A stretch of 64,000 nucleotides of DNA from Clostridium_AD sp036569345. GTDB lineage: Bacteria > Bacillota > Clostridia > Clostridiales > Clostridiaceae. The DNA lies in NCBI RefSeq assembly GCF_036569345.1, contig NZ_DATCQT010000104.1:22792-86791 (forward strand), read 5' to 3'. The notes under the pieces are model-generated. The model was given only the letters and a program-made list of their open reading frames with translations. It ran no database searches and was not told where the DNA came from. Shown here in pieces: positions 16,442 through 24,198 of the stretch (its first letter is position 1; each line of letters starts with the position of its first letter). A program made the translations under genes and the position numbers.

Positions 16442-16505
16442 ACTATCACTTCCTATAATTAGTCAGTATATAATATGCGGCTTAAATTGCAAATGACACT
16501 ATAAC
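16442..16505 (-). promoter_or_regulatory. Promoter region shared with the second Cys-rich gene
   Basis: Read on the plus strand, the blocks agtatataata, cttaaat and aaatgacactataa occur here in the same order and nearly the same spacing as upstream of the 40731-41093 gene (41094-41155). On the minus strand TCATTTG is followed by CATATTATA, reminiscent of mother-cell sigma-E/sigma-K promoters (-10 CATAnnnTA). Confidence 0.5.
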
Positions 16506-16513
16506 TAATACCT

Positions 16514-17494
16514 TTATAATGTTTTTGTCTGCTCACTAAAAATATTAATTTGATTTAAATGGTTAAGAATTTGAAGATAATAATCAGACTTTACTTGAAC
16601 TGAAGAAATAAGTTTCTGAAGGTATTCACGTTCAGTTTTAGAACGATCACTAACATTTGTTAAGTTTTTGGCTATTTGTTCTATTTTCTGTATGTTTAAA
16701 TTTTGAGATTCTTCAACTTGCTGCATATTATTATTAACAACGTTTTCTGCTAGAACAATATTATTTAAAAGAGTAGTAGAATTATCAATATGTTTAACGG
16801 TATTGGTCATAACTTTTTTACCTTCAATAGATTTATTGTTTAATGAACCCATAATAACATCCATATTTTTTAATGCATTCATTATATCTGTTGCACTATT
16901 TTTAGTAGATTCAGATAATTTTTTAATCTCATTTGCTACAACAGAAAAGCCACGGCCAGCTTCCCCTACTCGAGCAGCTTCAATAGCAGCATTCAAGGAA
17001 AGAAGATTGGTTTGACTAGCAATGTTAGTAATAATTGTAGCAAAATTATTTATGTTAGTATATTGGTTTTGCATTTGATTAAAAAGGCTTAATAAACTTT
17101 CAAATACAGTAGAAACATTATTCATTTCAACTGCTAAATTGTTAATACCAGACTTTGCAGAAGAAACCTCCTGAGATGAATGGCTTAAACTCTGAAAAAC
17201 TACAGATACCTGTTTTTGGGTGTCATTTGCATTTTGTGATAACGATTGTAAATAAGATTCTACTTCTTCAATTTGTTTGGTTGTATAGCTTGTACCATTT
17301 AGCAGATCTGAAAAGCCGAAAGTTATTGTCCCTTCTTCTTTAAGTAAATTATGAATTTGTATGTTTGTTTGATTAGATAGTTCAAAAAGTTCTTCTAAAT
17401 TATTGAACTCTAATGATTTACAATCTGCTTTATTAGGTGGAGGTGATATCTGAGCAAATTTGTCTGTATTTTTATTTTTAAAATTAAATATCAT
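16514..17494 (-). CDS. Soluble methyl-accepting chemotaxis-type protein
   Basis: A 326-residue protein with no membrane helix. The central part holds the MCP hairpin tip (ASQTNLLSLNAAIEAARVGEAGRGFSVVA split over residues 160-190), which binds CheA/CheW. Flanking regions are coiled coil. With no own sensor domain it probably receives its signal from the FIST protein encoded 16 bases upstream, its operon partner. It could steer motility or a non-motility Che-like pathway; no che genes are in this window. Confidence 0.9.
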   Translation of the reverse strand: MIFNFKNKNTDKFAQISPPPNKADCKSLEFNNLEELFELSNQTNIQIHNLLKEEGTITFGFSDLLNGTSYTTKQIEEVESYLQSLSQNANDTQKQVSVVFQSLSHSSQEVSSAKSGINNLAVEMNNVSTVFESLLSLFNQMQNQYTNINNFATIITNIASQTNLLSLNAAIEAARVGEAGRGFSVVANEIKKLSESTKNSATDIMNALKNMDVIMGSLNNKSIEGKKVMTNTVKHIDNSTTLLNNIVLAENVVNNNMQQVEESQNLNIQKIEQIAKNLTNVSDRSKTEREYLQKLISSVQVKSDYYLQILNHLNQINIFSEQTKTL

Positions 17495-17510
17495 TTTATT
17501 ATACCTCCTA

Positions 17511-18542
17511 TTATTCCACTAGTAAAAGTACCATAGTTTGATTAAAGTGATTTTGGTAAAATTGTTCACCATAGCTAATAAATCCTGTTTGATTTTTACA
17601 AAGAGATAAAAGATTTGAATCTACACTTCCCCATAAATTTTTATCTAAAAACATTAAAGAACGAAGGATGCAGTTGATTGATAAAACAAAACTAGGTTTA
17701 AACGCAGCAGAGGATAGTGTTTCCTTCATAACTTGATTGTAATTAGCAAGCTGCAAGACCTCGACGAAGGTATTAGGAAGTATTTGGGAATAAAAAGTAA
17801 TTGATTTATCTGGATTTATTTTCATAGGTGAAGCTATATTGATTTTATCTTTAGTAATTTTACCTAAGGGATTGTTCATGAAATGGTTAGGTAAATCGGC
17901 TTCCTTAATACCTAAAATTTTGGCATATTCAACAGATGCTAAATTATTGTTAAAAGTTTTTACGGTACGTTTAATAGGATCGGCATCAGTAACTAATAAA
18001 TTTTTACCGGAAGGAATATAAATATTTTCTTTAATGAGTTGTGTTCGTCTTTTCATATCAAAAAAAATAGCAGCGCTATGAACTTTTTTCTTCCCAATAT
18101 AAATCAGGGTTTTTTCAAATTTAAGATTGTCGCCAGCGCTTCCTCCAATAATTTTAAAATTAGAATCAGCAAAATAAAAAGTAGTTATTATGCTTTCCTC
18201 CATAGCAGATAGACCATCACAGAGTAATAAAGCAAAAGCATTAGGATTATTTTTTACTTTTTTATATGATTTTTGAAGTTGTTGAAGACTTTTAGCAGGT
18301 GGATACAATATTTCAACAATTTCAGCAAGTTCGGAGTCATATGAAAAACCAGTGATTACATTGTTTTTATACCCTTTAGAAGAAAATTCGCCAGAAGTTG
18401 AGCAAAGGATAACGTTATCTCCAACAGATAAAGATAAATTTTGAATTAAAGGAATCCCTGCAAATATAACAAATGAAAGATTAGGGTATTTACTTAGATA
18501 ATCAAGGGTTTCATTTGAATTAGAAAATAAAAAAGAATTCAT
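17511..18542 (-). CDS. FIST domain sensory protein
   Basis: This 343-residue protein matches the FIST N plus FIST C architecture, a putative small-ligand (often amino-acid) sensor fused or linked to signalling proteins. Visible marks are VILCSTSGEF near residue 45, FALLLCDGLS near residue 103, IIGGSAGDNL near residue 131 and a C-terminal FISYGEQF. It is the first gene of a two-gene operon with the soluble chemoreceptor downstream, so it probably supplies the input signal. GGAGG precedes the start. Confidence 0.85.
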   Translation of the reverse strand: MNSFLFSNSNETLDYLSKYPNLSFVIFAGIPLIQNLSLSVGDNVILCSTSGEFSSKGYKNNVITGFSYDSELAEIVEILYPPAKSLQQLQKSYKKVKNNPNAFALLLCDGLSAMEESIITTFYFADSNFKIIGGSAGDNLKFEKTLIYIGKKKVHSAAIFFDMKRRTQLIKENIYIPSGKNLLVTDADPIKRTVKTFNNNLASVEYAKILGIKEADLPNHFMNNPLGKITKDKINIASPMKINPDKSITFYSQILPNTFVEVLQLANYNQVMKETLSSAAFKPSFVLSINCILRSLMFLDKNLWGSVDSNLLSLCKNQTGFISYGEQFYQNHFNQTMVLLLVE

Positions 18543-18850
18543 CAGTTATGCCTCCTTATAATTTATAAATTAGTAAGATTTACTTAAATATATGACAAAA
18601 TTATGACATAAATATAAAAATCTATAGTATTGTTAATGTAAATTATAATCTTATTTATATTAATATTCAATATAAATATAAATTTGTCAATCGGTGTTTA
18701 AAATGTAATTTATGGTTAATTATTTAACTAAATTCTTCAAATAACACTGAAATTTGGGTTTAAAATTGTAGAGAAATTGGTGGAATTAATACCAGGATAG
18801 TGTATAAAGTGATATCCAAAAAAAAATTTATACTATAATATAAATATAGT
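18543..18850. other. AT-rich intergenic region between divergent units
   Basis: About 300 bases separate the FIST operon from the sigma-factor operon. I see no open frame worth reporting and no strong hairpin. It must hold the FIST promoter; TTGTCA with a poorer TACTAA 17 bases later on the minus strand is a weak candidate. Confidence 0.4.
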
Positions 18851-18876
18851 GAACTTTTTAATCAGATTTACGTTTA
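18851..18876 (+). promoter_or_regulatory. ECF-type autoregulatory promoter
   Basis: GAAC (18851-18854) and CGTTTA (18871-18876) are separated by exactly 16 bases. This matches the GAAC-N16-CGT layout of extracytoplasmic-function sigma promoters. It lies directly upstream of the ECF sigma gene, as expected of positive autoregulation. Confidence 0.65.
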
Positions 18877-18899
18877 AGGATTAGTAGGGGTGATTATTA

Positions 18900-19430
18900 T
18901 TGGATGAGCTAGAGCTTATTAATAAAGCTAAGGATGGGAATAAAAGTGCTCTAAACACGCTTTTACAAGACAATATTAATATTTTAAAAGGGTATGTTGT
19001 TAAAATGGTAGGAGACCCCAACTTAGCACAGGATATTATTCAAGACGCATTACTTAAAGCTGTGCTTAATATAAATAAGTTTGAGCCTAAAGCAAAATTT
19101 TCTACATGGCTCATAAAAATAGCTACTAATGTTTACAGAGATTATTTAAGAAAGAATAAACATTTCCAGTTAGTAGAGGAAAGCTTAGCCGATAAAGGAA
19201 AACAAGTAGAGGATATTGTAATAGCAAATTATGAGTATAAAGAGATAATGAAAATAATTTTAAAGCTACCCTATGAGAAAAGGGCTGTATTTATTTTAAA
19301 GAACTATTATGGTTACAAATATGAAGAAATATCACAAATACTAAACTGTCCCATTGGAACAGTTAGGTCAAGACTTCATAATGCAGTAAAATATATAATA
19401 AAAGAAATTGAAAGAAAGGAGATTATTTAA
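18900..19430 (+). CDS. sigY: ECF sigma factor, SigY-like
   Basis: A 176-residue group 4 sigma factor. Region 2 includes AQDIIQDALLKAV and FSTWLIKIATNVYRDYLRK; region 4 has LPYEKRAVFILKNYYGYKYEEI and GTVRSRLHNAVK, the helix-turn-helix contacting the -35 element. The gene order that follows (small anti-sigma-like membrane protein, two tiny membrane proteins, ABC ATPase, permease) mirrors the Bacillus subtilis sigY-yxlCDEFG operon, which is the reason for the symbol. It starts at TTG 18900 after GGGGTGA. An ECF promoter is visible upstream. Confidence 0.85.
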   Translation: MDELELINKAKDGNKSALNTLLQDNINILKGYVVKMVGDPNLAQDIIQDALLKAVLNINKFEPKAKFSTWLIKIATNVYRDYLRKNKHFQLVEESLADKGKQVEDIVIANYEYKEIMKIILKLPYEKRAVFILKNYYGYKYEEISQILNCPIGTVRSRLHNAVKYIIKEIERKEII

Positions 19431-19838
19431 ATGAAGGATTTTGATAAAATTGAGAACTCTTTAATTGATGAATTTTATAATGAAGCCACGAAGAATATTG
19501 ATAATAAATTAAAGTATAGTGATGAAGCCTCTGAATATAGAAGTAAGCTAAGTTCCGCGATCACGAAAATAGATGTGCTAAATGAAGACATATTTGATTT
19601 TCCGATAGATACCTTAAGCATAATAGAGCAAGGCGAGCTTATAAGAGAAAACAGAAAGGAAAATAAAGAATTCATTTTGTTTATATTATCATCCTTTATA
19701 ATTCTTTCTTTATATGCCATGGCCATACTTAAAATAGATTCTAAGATACTGATTATTTCTCAGATTCTTATTGTAATCATTGCTCCTTGGATAATAATAC
19801 CTATTTCAGTTAGCAAAAGAAAGAGAAGTGAAGTTTAA
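19431..19838 (+). CDS. yxlC: Probable anti-sigma membrane protein, YxlC-like
   Basis: A 135-residue protein with a hydrophilic acidic N-terminal part (about 80 residues) and two C-terminal transmembrane helices, starting immediately after the sigma-factor stop. Size, topology and position match YxlC of the sigY operon, a negative regulator of SigY. Sequence identity cannot be judged by eye, so the name rests mainly on synteny. Translation is coupled to sigY and, by a one-base overlap, to the next gene. Confidence 0.65.
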   Translation: MKDFDKIENSLIDEFYNEATKNIDNKLKYSDEASEYRSKLSSAITKIDVLNEDIFDFPIDTLSIIEQGELIRENRKENKEFILFILSSFIILSLYAMAILKIDSKILIISQILIVIIAPWIIIPISVSKRKRSEV

Positions 19839-20050
19839 TGGGGATTTCAAATAATCAACTAATTATATTACTAGTTATAGCTATTCCTATATTATTAATA
19901 CAAGGAACTTGGGTCTTTTTTGATGCAAGAAAGCGTAAAGTAAAATATTATTGGCTTTGGGGAACTTTTGCATTGATTAATACTCCAGGTAATCTCCTTA
20001 TTTATCTATTAGTAACACGAGTAATCTTAAATAACAAAAGGAAGAATTAG
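19838..20050 (+). CDS. yxlD: Small membrane protein, YxlD-like
   Basis: A 70-residue protein with two hydrophobic helices and the motif WVFFDARKRKVKYYWLWG between them, typical of PLDc_N-like small membrane proteins. In B. subtilis YxlD takes part with YxlC in restraining SigY. It overlaps the preceding stop by one base (ATG sharing A), which indicates tight coupling. Followed by a hairpin that may reduce downstream expression. Confidence 0.65.
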   Translation: MGISNNQLIILLVIAIPILLIQGTWVFFDARKRKVKYYWLWGTFALINTPGNLLIYLLVTRVILNNKRKN

Positions 20051-20058
20051 TTGCTAAG

Positions 20059-20078
20059 AAATTAGTAGCTAATTTTTT
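20059..20078 (+). terminator. Intra-operon hairpin with T tail
   Basis: AAATTAG and CTAATTT pair over a three-base loop and run into T residues. It lies between the yxlD-like and yxlE-like genes and could attenuate expression of the ABC genes relative to sigma and anti-sigma. Confidence 0.5.
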
Positions 20079-20137
20079 ATGAACTTTTTGAAGATTATAA
20101 CGTTATAGTTATGAAAATATAAAAGGGGGAATAATAT

Positions 20138-20344
20138 ATGTTTGAAGGAATGGCATTAATAGACGTAATAAAATTACTTGCACCTATAATTATATTGGAA
20201 CTAAGTCTTGTGGTTTTCTGTTTATATAGATTAATAAAGGACAAAGTGAAATTTTTACCTAAGTGGGGATGGGCTTTAATTATAGTTTTTATTCAAGTGA
20301 TAGGTGGAATAGCTTTTTTATTAATAGGAAGAGAGCGTGAATAA
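20138..20344 (+). CDS. yxlE: Small PLDc_N-type membrane protein, YxlE-like
   Basis: A 68-residue protein with two transmembrane helices separated by a short basic loop (LIKDKVKFLPKWGW) and ending LIGRERE. This is the PLDc_N-like arrangement of YxlE. It lies between the yxlD-like gene and the ABC ATPase, as in the sigY operon. AAAGGGGGA precedes the start. The molecular role is unknown. Confidence 0.65.
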   Translation: MFEGMALIDVIKLLAPIIILELSLVVFCLYRLIKDKVKFLPKWGWALIIVFIQVIGGIAFLLIGRERE

Positions 20345-20345
20345 G

Positions 20346-21272
20346 ATGATTAAAGTAATAAATATTAATAAAAATTATGGAGATATTGAAGTTCTAAAAA
20401 ATATTTCTTTTGAAATAAAAAAGGGAACAATATATGGGTTTTTAGGTCCTAATGGAGCAGGGAAAACTACAACAATGAATATACTTTCAGGATTAATTAA
20501 TTTTAATGGTGGAGAGATATATTTAGATGGAGAGGATTTTAAAAAGAATAAGAGACAATTATTAAAAAAAGTAGGATATTTACCACAAAATCCAGTGTTT
20601 TATAATTACATGAATGCTAATGAATACCTACACTTTATTGGTGAAATAGCAAATATGTCAGAGAAAAGTATAAGCGAGAGAACAATACAAATTTTGGAGG
20701 TTGTAAAGCTAAGTGCAGTAGCAAAGAAAAAAATAGGACAATATTCAGGGGGAATGAAACAAAGGCTAGGAATCGCAGTGGCTTTATTTAATAAACCGGA
20801 AATAGTTTTTTTAGATGAACCCACTTCTGCATTAGATCCGGAGGGAAGAATGGAAATACTAGAGTTTATAAAAGACTTGAAGTCGGAAGGAGTCACTGTT
20901 TTTTTGTCGACTCATATTTTGAGTGATATAGAAAGAATTTGTGATGAGGTAAGTATTTTGGATAAAGGGCAAATACTCGTTTCAGATAATTTAGAAAATT
21001 TAAAAAATAAATATATTCAACCTATATTTGATATAGAGTTTGAAAAATACCAAATAAATTTAGATAAAATTCTTTTGGACTTTAAATGGGTAGAAAAAGT
21101 TTTAATAAAAGAAAATAAGGCTTCTATTTATGTTAATAATTTAGATATTGCTAAATCTGAACTTTTGAAATTTCTTGTGTTGGGAGAAAATATTATTTTA
21201 TCTTATGATTTAAGAAAAAGTAATCTTGAAGACATTTTTATAAGGATGGTGAATGAAAATGACAACATTTAA
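20346..21272 (+). CDS. yxlF: ABC transporter ATP-binding protein, YxlF-like
   Basis: A 308-residue nucleotide-binding subunit with Walker A GPNGAGKT, Q-loop YLPQNP, signature YSGGMKQRLGIA, Walker B VFLDEPTSALDP and the switch His in STHILSD. The C-terminal extension of about 80 residues is typical of drug/peptide exporters of the CcmA/NatA class. The ATG at 20346 is used; an in-frame GTG at 20337 lies inside the previous gene. It overlaps the permease gene by 20 bases, so the two form one transporter. Confidence 0.9.
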   Translation: MIKVININKNYGDIEVLKNISFEIKKGTIYGFLGPNGAGKTTTMNILSGLINFNGGEIYLDGEDFKKNKRQLLKKVGYLPQNPVFYNYMNANEYLHFIGEIANMSEKSISERTIQILEVVKLSAVAKKKIGQYSGGMKQRLGIAVALFNKPEIVFLDEPTSALDPEGRMEILEFIKDLKSEGVTVFLSTHILSDIERICDEVSILDKGQILVSDNLENLKNKYIQPIFDIEFEKYQINLDKILLDFKWVEKVLIKENKASIYVNNLDIAKSELLKFLVLGENIILSYDLRKSNLEDIFIRMVNENDNI

Positions 21273-22014
21273 GGCGTATTTTAAAAAAGAAATAATTGAA
21301 TCCAAAAGACAACACAAATATATAATACTAGCATTCGGAATAATTGCATTTGCTATTATTGAACCATTTATGTTAAAGTTACTACCAAAAATATTAGGGA
21401 ATCAATTACCAGGAGATTTAAGTTCGCTTTTTGTTGCTACACCTAGGAGTGCGATTAATAATTACATTAAGGATCTTTTTCAAATAGGAAACTTGTTTAT
21501 CATATTCACATTGGCAAGTAATTTAAATGATGAGATAAATGGAGAGAAATTCGTGTTCCCATATTCTAAGGGAAGTAAGCCAATTGGAATAGTGCTTGCT
21601 AAAATAATTCATTATACTATTGTGGTAACAATATTTACCTTCATAGGATTTATAATATGCTCTTATTATGGAGGTATTTTGTTAAAAGGAGAGAAGGTTA
21701 GTTTATTAGGTATTCTGAACTCGACTCTTCTGATGTCTGTATATTATTTTTTTAATATAACTTTGGTAACACTTTTTAGCAGCTTTGTAAAAAAAGGTGT
21801 AACAGCAGGTTTTATAACTATTATGATAACTTTCTTAAGTGCTATTTTTGTAAATATAAATACAATTGGAAAATTTATTCCATACAAATTAGTGGAAGGA
21901 GCAAATTTATTTACAATAGAAGGATATTCTTTTACTATAATAGTTTCCATTATATGTAGCATAATTTTTATAATAGCTACTATTTATAAGATGAACAAAG
22001 TTGAGGTAATTTAA
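21253..22014 (+). CDS. yxlG: ABC transporter permease, YxlG-like
   Basis: A 253-residue membrane protein with six predicted helices and no catalytic motif, partner of the overlapping ATPase gene. Topology and place match YxlG, the last gene of the sigY operon. The substrate is unknown; the resemblance to ABC-2 type exporters suggests efflux of an antimicrobial or envelope component. Nothing in the sequence terminates the operon before the SHOCT/hgcA debris that follows. Confidence 0.8.
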   Translation: MKMTTFKAYFKKEIIESKRQHKYIILAFGIIAFAIIEPFMLKLLPKILGNQLPGDLSSLFVATPRSAINNYIKDLFQIGNLFIIFTLASNLNDEINGEKFVFPYSKGSKPIGIVLAKIIHYTIVVTIFTFIGFIICSYYGGILLKGEKVSLLGILNSTLLMSVYYFFNITLVTLFSSFVKKGVTAGFITIMITFLSAIFVNINTIGKFIPYKLVEGANLFTIEGYSFTIIVSIICSIIFIIATIYKMNKVEVI

Positions 22015-22023
22015 TAGCAGTGC

Positions 22024-22125
22024 CTTGATATCTTAAATGAGCGCTTTGCTCGAGGGAAAATTACAGTAGAAGAATATAACCAAAAGAAAAAAATGTTATT
22101 AAATGATAAAGAAAAGTGGTTTTAA
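22024..22125 (+). pseudogene. SHOCT-domain relic, near copy of 23764-23850
   Basis: An open stretch encodes LDILNERFARGKITVEEYNQKKKM, a complete SHOCT motif, without any start or N-terminal part. Its first 70 bases differ in about four positions from the end of the SHOCT gene at 23651. It abuts the truncated hgcA. This indicates a duplicated or recombined fragment that marks the breakpoint. Confidence 0.8.
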
Positions 22126-22693
22126 AGTTGTTTATGGACCAGTTAGAGGAGAAGATATACCTTGCTTTCTAAATAATGAAATGAAAACAACATCAGAAAT
22201 GCGTAGAGTAAGATTTAATTTTCTTGATAGAATCGTTTTAACTCCTATTGAAATTGTAGGGTCTTTAAAATTTTCTCTAATGGTTTTTGGAATAATGTTT
22301 TTATTTAACTTACTTGAGATAGGGAATTTTAAAAGTATTGACGTAATTGCTTATATTGGAGCCCTTTTGGCAGGTTGCCTAGTAGTACCTATGTTATTAC
22401 CCTGGATACCAGGTAGAGCATTTTCATTTAAAGGTTGGCTAATTGGGCTTTTATGGTCAATAGCAGTAATTGTTTTAAATGTAGGGAGTGCTAATTTTAG
22501 CTTATTAAGTTCAGTAGCATATATATTGATTTTACCATCGGTAGCTTCATATTATGCTATGAATTTCACTGGATGTTCAACTTATACTTCATTGTCTGGA
22601 GTTGTTAAGGAAATGAAAGTAGCTTTGCCATTTATCGCCATCTCAATAGTTTTAGGAAGCATACTGTTGTTAGTTAGTAATTTTGTAAGCTAA
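22103..22693 (+). pseudogene. hgcA: HgcA-like corrinoid protein, 5'-truncated (membrane part only)
   Basis: HgcA is the corrinoid methyltransferase that, with HgcB, methylates mercury. The 196 residues here begin KSGFKVVYGPVRGEDIP and MRRVRFNFLDR, which fit the end of the cytosolic corrinoid-binding domain, and continue into five transmembrane helices. The N-terminal domain with the cap-helix Asn-x-Trp-Cys-Ala motif is missing. No ribosome site precedes the ATG; it lies inside a SHOCT fragment fused at the break. The gene is therefore almost surely inactive. Identification rests on the GPVRGEDIP region and the adjacent hgcB. Confidence 0.7.
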
Positions 22694-22715
22694 CAATTTT
22701 TAAGGAGGGATATTT

Positions 22716-23012
22716 ATGAAGCATAAGTATTTGAAAAATGTGGTAACCCTTAAACTTATACAAGAAAAATGTATTGGCTGTGGAATGTGTTTGAATGTAT
22801 GTCCTCATGGTGTATTTGAACTAAAAGAGGGTAAAGCACAAATTATTGATAAAGATTCATGCATGGAATGTGGAGCATGTGCAAAGAATTGCTCATGTTT
22901 AGCTATTGATGTTAAGAGTGGAACAGGCTGTGCACAGGCAATAATAGTTGGGAAACTTACAGGAAGTGAACCTAATTGTGGGTGTACTGATGATAACGAC
23001 AGTTGTTGTTAG
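22716..23012 (+). CDS. hgcB: HgcB-type ferredoxin
   Basis: This 98-residue protein has two [4Fe-4S] motifs: CIGCGMCLNVCP (C19-C29) and CMECGACAKNC (C49-C59). The downstream part contains GCAQAIIVGKLTG, EPNCGC, and a terminal vicinal pair CC (C97-C98). This layout is that of HgcB, the electron donor and Hg(II)-binding partner of HgcA. The usual Pro after the fourth Cys of cluster 2 is Ser. It has its own AGGAGGG site and looks intact, although hgcA upstream is truncated. Confidence 0.8.
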   Translation: MKHKYLKNVVTLKLIQEKCIGCGMCLNVCPHGVFELKEGKAQIIDKDSCMECGACAKNCSCLAIDVKSGTGCAQAIIVGKLTGSEPNCGCTDDNDSCC

Positions 23013-23092
23013 AATAATTGTATTTTAATTACTACATTCATATTGTCATGATATGATAAATCTTGAATAACGAAGATAGAGATTACTCTATT

Positions 23093-23122
23093 AAAGATAG
23101 AGATTACTCTATCTTTTTTTTC
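23093..23122 (+). terminator. Terminator after hgcB
   Basis: AAAGATAGAG and CTCTATCTTT form a 10-bp stem with an ATTA loop followed by eight T. The block gatagagattactctat also occurs once just upstream (about 23074), so the hairpin is partially duplicated. Confidence 0.85.
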
Positions 23123-23241
23123 TCCACAATTGCCACACAATCGTTTTATATAATGAACTTATATCGAGGAAGACAAATTAATTCTCATTGATTAGAATTA
23201 AAAAGGCGAATTTATATAAAATGAAAGGATAGGGTGATATT

Positions 23242-23595
23242 ATGAAGAAATCAAAGATAGGTTGGAGCTTAGTATTAATTTTTTCTACGGCCGCTCTTAT
23301 TGGGTATGGTGCTTGGAGTCTTCAATACGCAAACCGTAATGGAGCATTCACGGTTACTCCTAATAATCAAGGGGTGACAAATTCCCCATTAAATAGGAAT
23401 GGAGGACAAAATGAAAATAATTATCAAAACTATGGCGGTATGATGAATAGGTATAATGGTAGTAATGAAAATTTTAACAATAGTGGAAGCAATAATTTTG
23501 GAGGAATGATGGGTGGATATGGGTATCAAAATGGGGCAAGCAGCATTTGTCAATATCCTAGTCATGCAGCAAATGTATGGAAAGTTTATTATTAA
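23242..23595 (+). CDS. Small membrane-anchored Asn/Gly-rich protein
   Basis: A 117-residue protein with one N-terminal transmembrane or signal helix (residues 7-27), then a low-complexity region rich in Asn, Gly, Tyr and Met (repeated GGMM and NGS) and a short tail with a single Cys. No enzyme motif is visible. It precedes a SHOCT-domain gene by 55 bases and probably forms an operon with it. Small membrane proteins of this kind are often paired with SHOCT proteins, but their function is unknown. Confidence 0.65.
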   Translation: MKKSKIGWSLVLIFSTAALIGYGAWSLQYANRNGAFTVTPNNQGVTNSPLNRNGGQNENNYQNYGGMMNRYNGSNENFNNSGSNNFGGMMGGYGYQNGASSICQYPSHAANVWKVYY

Positions 23596-23650
23596 ATAGA
23601 TACACTTTAATAAACTAAGAAAGTTCACAAATATAAAGGAGGATTTTATT

Positions 23651-23851
23651 ATGATGTTAATACCAATTATTCTCGTTGCAATTATTGTATATGCTATATT
23701 TAAATTATCAAGCCATTCGGATCGCAATGGTAACTACAATAATACAGGTAGTAGTAGTAGTTCTCTTAATATCTTAAATGAGCGCTTTGCTCGAGGGGAA
23801 ATTACAGAAGAAGAATATAACCAAAAGAAAAATATGATTTTAAAGGGATAA
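23651..23851 (+). CDS. Membrane-anchored SHOCT-domain protein
   Basis: A 66-residue protein: one transmembrane helix (residues 2-18), a Ser/Asn-rich linker, and a C-terminal SHOCT motif (LNILNERFARGEITEEEYNQKK). SHOCT is a short oligomerisation-type helix pair often found at protein termini. AAAGGAGG precedes the start. A near-identical copy of its 3' end is found at 22024. It is followed by a strong terminator. Confidence 0.8.
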   Translation: MMLIPIILVAIIVYAIFKLSSHSDRNGNYNNTGSSSSSLNILNERFARGEITEEEYNQKKNMILKG

Positions 23852-23870
23852 AAGTAAGTATATTAAAAGA

Positions 23871-23918
23871 AAAAGATGAATGGGAGGATATGCTCTAATC
23901 TCTATTCATCTTTTTTTT
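23871..23918 (+). terminator. Terminator after SHOCT gene
   Basis: AAAAGATGAAT and ATTCATCTTTT form an 11-bp stem with a 22-base loop and a T8 tail. Confidence 0.8.
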
Positions 23919-24036
23919 ATTGAATTTTTCCAGATAATGCTATAGTTCTATTAAAATATAATAGTTCGCATATTACATTGATGCATAAATTTTTTTTCGC
24001 CATAAATGCAATATGAAGGAATATGAAATATAGAAG

Positions 24037-24072
24037 TCATAAAAATAAACTTTATGACATTATTTATGTCAT
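24037..24072. promoter_or_regulatory. Nested inverted repeats upstream of the peptide transporter
   Basis: ATGACAT and ATGTCAT form a perfect 7-bp palindrome around TATTT (24054-24072). An overlapping TCATAAA / TTTATGA pair (24037-24057) shares one arm. They lie 45-80 bases upstream of the predicted -35 element, so they may bind a regulator such as a nutrient sensor. Confidence 0.5.
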
Positions 24073-24116
24073 ATATAGCACCAATACATAAAAAAATGAT
24101 TTTATAAAAATAAAAC

Positions 24117-24145
24117 TTGCATTCTAAAATACATGATGGTAGAAT
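24117..24145 (+). promoter_or_regulatory. Sigma-A-like promoter for the peptide ABC operon
   Basis: TTGCAT and TAGAAT are separated by 17 bases and lie about 50 bases upstream of the binding-protein ATG at 24199. Confidence 0.6.
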
Positions 24146-24198
24146 AGGCTACAATAAATGGATTAAAAGAAGTTATATATTTTAGGGGGGCAACAATT

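Noticed and set aside
16171..16449. 92-residue minus-strand frame over the small Cys-rich gene
   Set aside because: It reads the CDP repeats in another phase as Leu/Ile-rich sequence and runs through the terminator; the 54-residue frame has a matching paralogue.
22103..22693. Treating the hgcA-like frame as a functional membrane protein
   Set aside because: It has no ribosome site, lacks the corrinoid domain and starts inside a duplicated SHOCT fragment, so truncation is the simpler reading.
23074..23116. Twice-repeated gatagagattactctat as a regulatory direct repeat
   Set aside because: The second copy is the terminator of hgcB; the first is probably a slipped duplication of it.
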